In this document: in pieces, positions 35,528-35,935 of the stretch | Numbering within the stretch: the first letter of the stretch is position 1 | Layout of the letters: every line of letters starts with the position of its first letter | Virus record (IMG/VR): IMGVR_UViG_3300009378_000025 | Span: 1-35,935 of that record | Direction: 5' to 3' (one strand) | Length of the DNA stretch: 35,935 bases | Source: a virus | Notes under the pieces: model-generated | Told to the model about the DNA's origin: nothing | The model's input: the letters and a program-made list of their open reading frames with translations, nothing else | The model's database searches: none | Made by a program: the position numbers and the translations under genes

Positions 35528-35935
35528 AGGTAAAGAATTTACCTCAGATGATATCAACGAGTATTATGGTTTTATTTACCGTATCACTAATTTGGATAAT
35601 GGCCATGATTATATTGGACGTAAGTACTTCAAGAGTAAACGAAAGCTTAAACCACTTAAAGGAAAAAAGAATAAGCGATCTAAAATTGTTGAAACCGACT
35701 GGCAAGATTATTATGGCTCAAGTAAAAGATTATTAGAAGACATCGAGTTATTAGGTAAAGAAAACTTTAAGAGAGAAATAATTGAGTTGTGCTTGACACG
35801 GGGCAACACAAATTATGCTGAATTAGTATGGCAAGTGAAGGAAGATGTATTATTAAGAGAAGACAACTACAATGGTATTATTGCTATTAAGATAGGTGTT
35901 GGATCAGTGAAGAATTATATAATGGAGAATAAAGA
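35502..35935 (+). CDS. GIY-YIG family nuclease, cut by the window edge
   Basis: The frame from ATG 35502 is open to the end (144 codons seen). It shows YGFIYRITNLDNGHDYIGRKYF (about 21-42), the GIY-YIG catalytic opening with G-F-I-Y and Y-I-G, then basic KSKRKLKPLKGKKNKRSK, DWQDYYGSSKRLLEDIELLGKENFKREIIELC and a Glu-bearing YAELVWQVK, which could hold the metal ligand. This type occurs in phages as free-standing homing-like or repair nucleases. It overlaps the zinc-ribbon gene by 26 nt. The C terminus is not visible. Confidence 0.75.
   Translation, partial: MDSTKWTYEGKEFTSDDINEYYGFIYRITNLDNGHDYIGRKYFKSKRKLKPLKGKKNKRSKIVETDWQDYYGSSKRLLEDIELLGKENFKREIIELCLTRGNTNYAELVWQVKEDVLLREDNYNGIIAIKIGVGSVKNYIMENK

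Noticed and set aside
35524-35736. 70-codon open frame with an apparent membrane span
   Set aside because: A different frame of the same DNA encodes a convincing GIY-YIG nuclease from 35502, which explains the region.
1-35935. CRISPR arrays, insertion sequences, integrase or attachment sites
   Set aside because: No regularly spaced repeats, transposase or integrase frames, or long direct repeats were seen; the window is continuous lytic-phage gene content.

Overview
This window reads as a piece of a T4-like (Straboviridae-type core) myovirus genome from the sea. The likely host is a low-GC alphaproteobacterium of the SAR11/Pelagibacter kind. Four things support this: the AT-rich sequence with every gene on the + strand; the T4 replication core (gp46, gp45, gp44, gp62, RegA, gp43, UvsX, gp41, NrdA/NrdB); genes typical of marine T4-like phages (CobS/CobT-like pair, Hsp20, ThyX, MazG, TusE/DsrC-like); and a circularly permuted tmRNA, the arrangement known from alphaproteobacteria. 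The host is inferred, not proven.

Layout. 1-5.6 kb: end of gp46, the CobT-like VWA protein and CobS-like AAA+ ATPase, a DUF3310-like protein, sliding clamp gp45, small genes, two tRNAs (CAU and UCU anticodons) and a DsbA-like protein. 5.6-8.7 kb: clamp loader gp44, DexA-like exonuclease, gp62, RegA and a 2OG-Fe(II) oxygenase-like protein, tightly overlapped. 8.7-12.8 kb: an accessory cargo block with a TctA-type permease, a TctC-like periplasmic binding protein, a P-loop protein, a small membrane protein and a PP-loop (QueC-like) enzyme. 12.8-16.2 kb: Hsp20, an Lsm-like small protein and DNA polymerase gp43. 16.2-20 kb: a TET-associated-type glycosyltransferase, an SDR sugar epimerase, a candidate archaeo-eukaryotic-type primase and a short UDP-glucose dehydrogenase. 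20-23.6 kb: MazG, UvsX, gp41 and ThyX. 23.6-25.5 kb: a lipoprotein and a chain of micro-genes ending in a second MazG. 25.5-30.6 kb: a late block of five consecutive proteins that share a T4-style capsid-targeting N terminus, then three conserved hypotheticals. 30.6-35.9 kb: nrdA, tusE-like, a small membrane protein, the permuted tmRNA, nrdB, glutaredoxin, a zinc-ribbon micro-protein and a truncated GIY-YIG nuclease.

Regulation is unusually readable. Ten near-consensus sigma70 promoters with extended -10 elements (seven share TTTACTTTT at -35) stand before early/replication units. T4-type late promoters (TATAAATA) stand before Hsp20, the capsid-targeted block and the small membrane protein. 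In several early promoters an ATG falls exactly at the predicted +1, so gp43 and the DUF3310-like protein may be made from leaderless mRNAs.

The strongest leads are the run of capsid-targeted enzymes (nuclease-like, P-loop kinase, ligase-like nucleotidyltransferase, cytidylyltransferase-like), the permuted tmRNA with tag ANANTYSLAA, the phage-borne tricarboxylate-transporter parts, and the DNA-sugar modification module. All calls come from reading the sequence; no database search was run.
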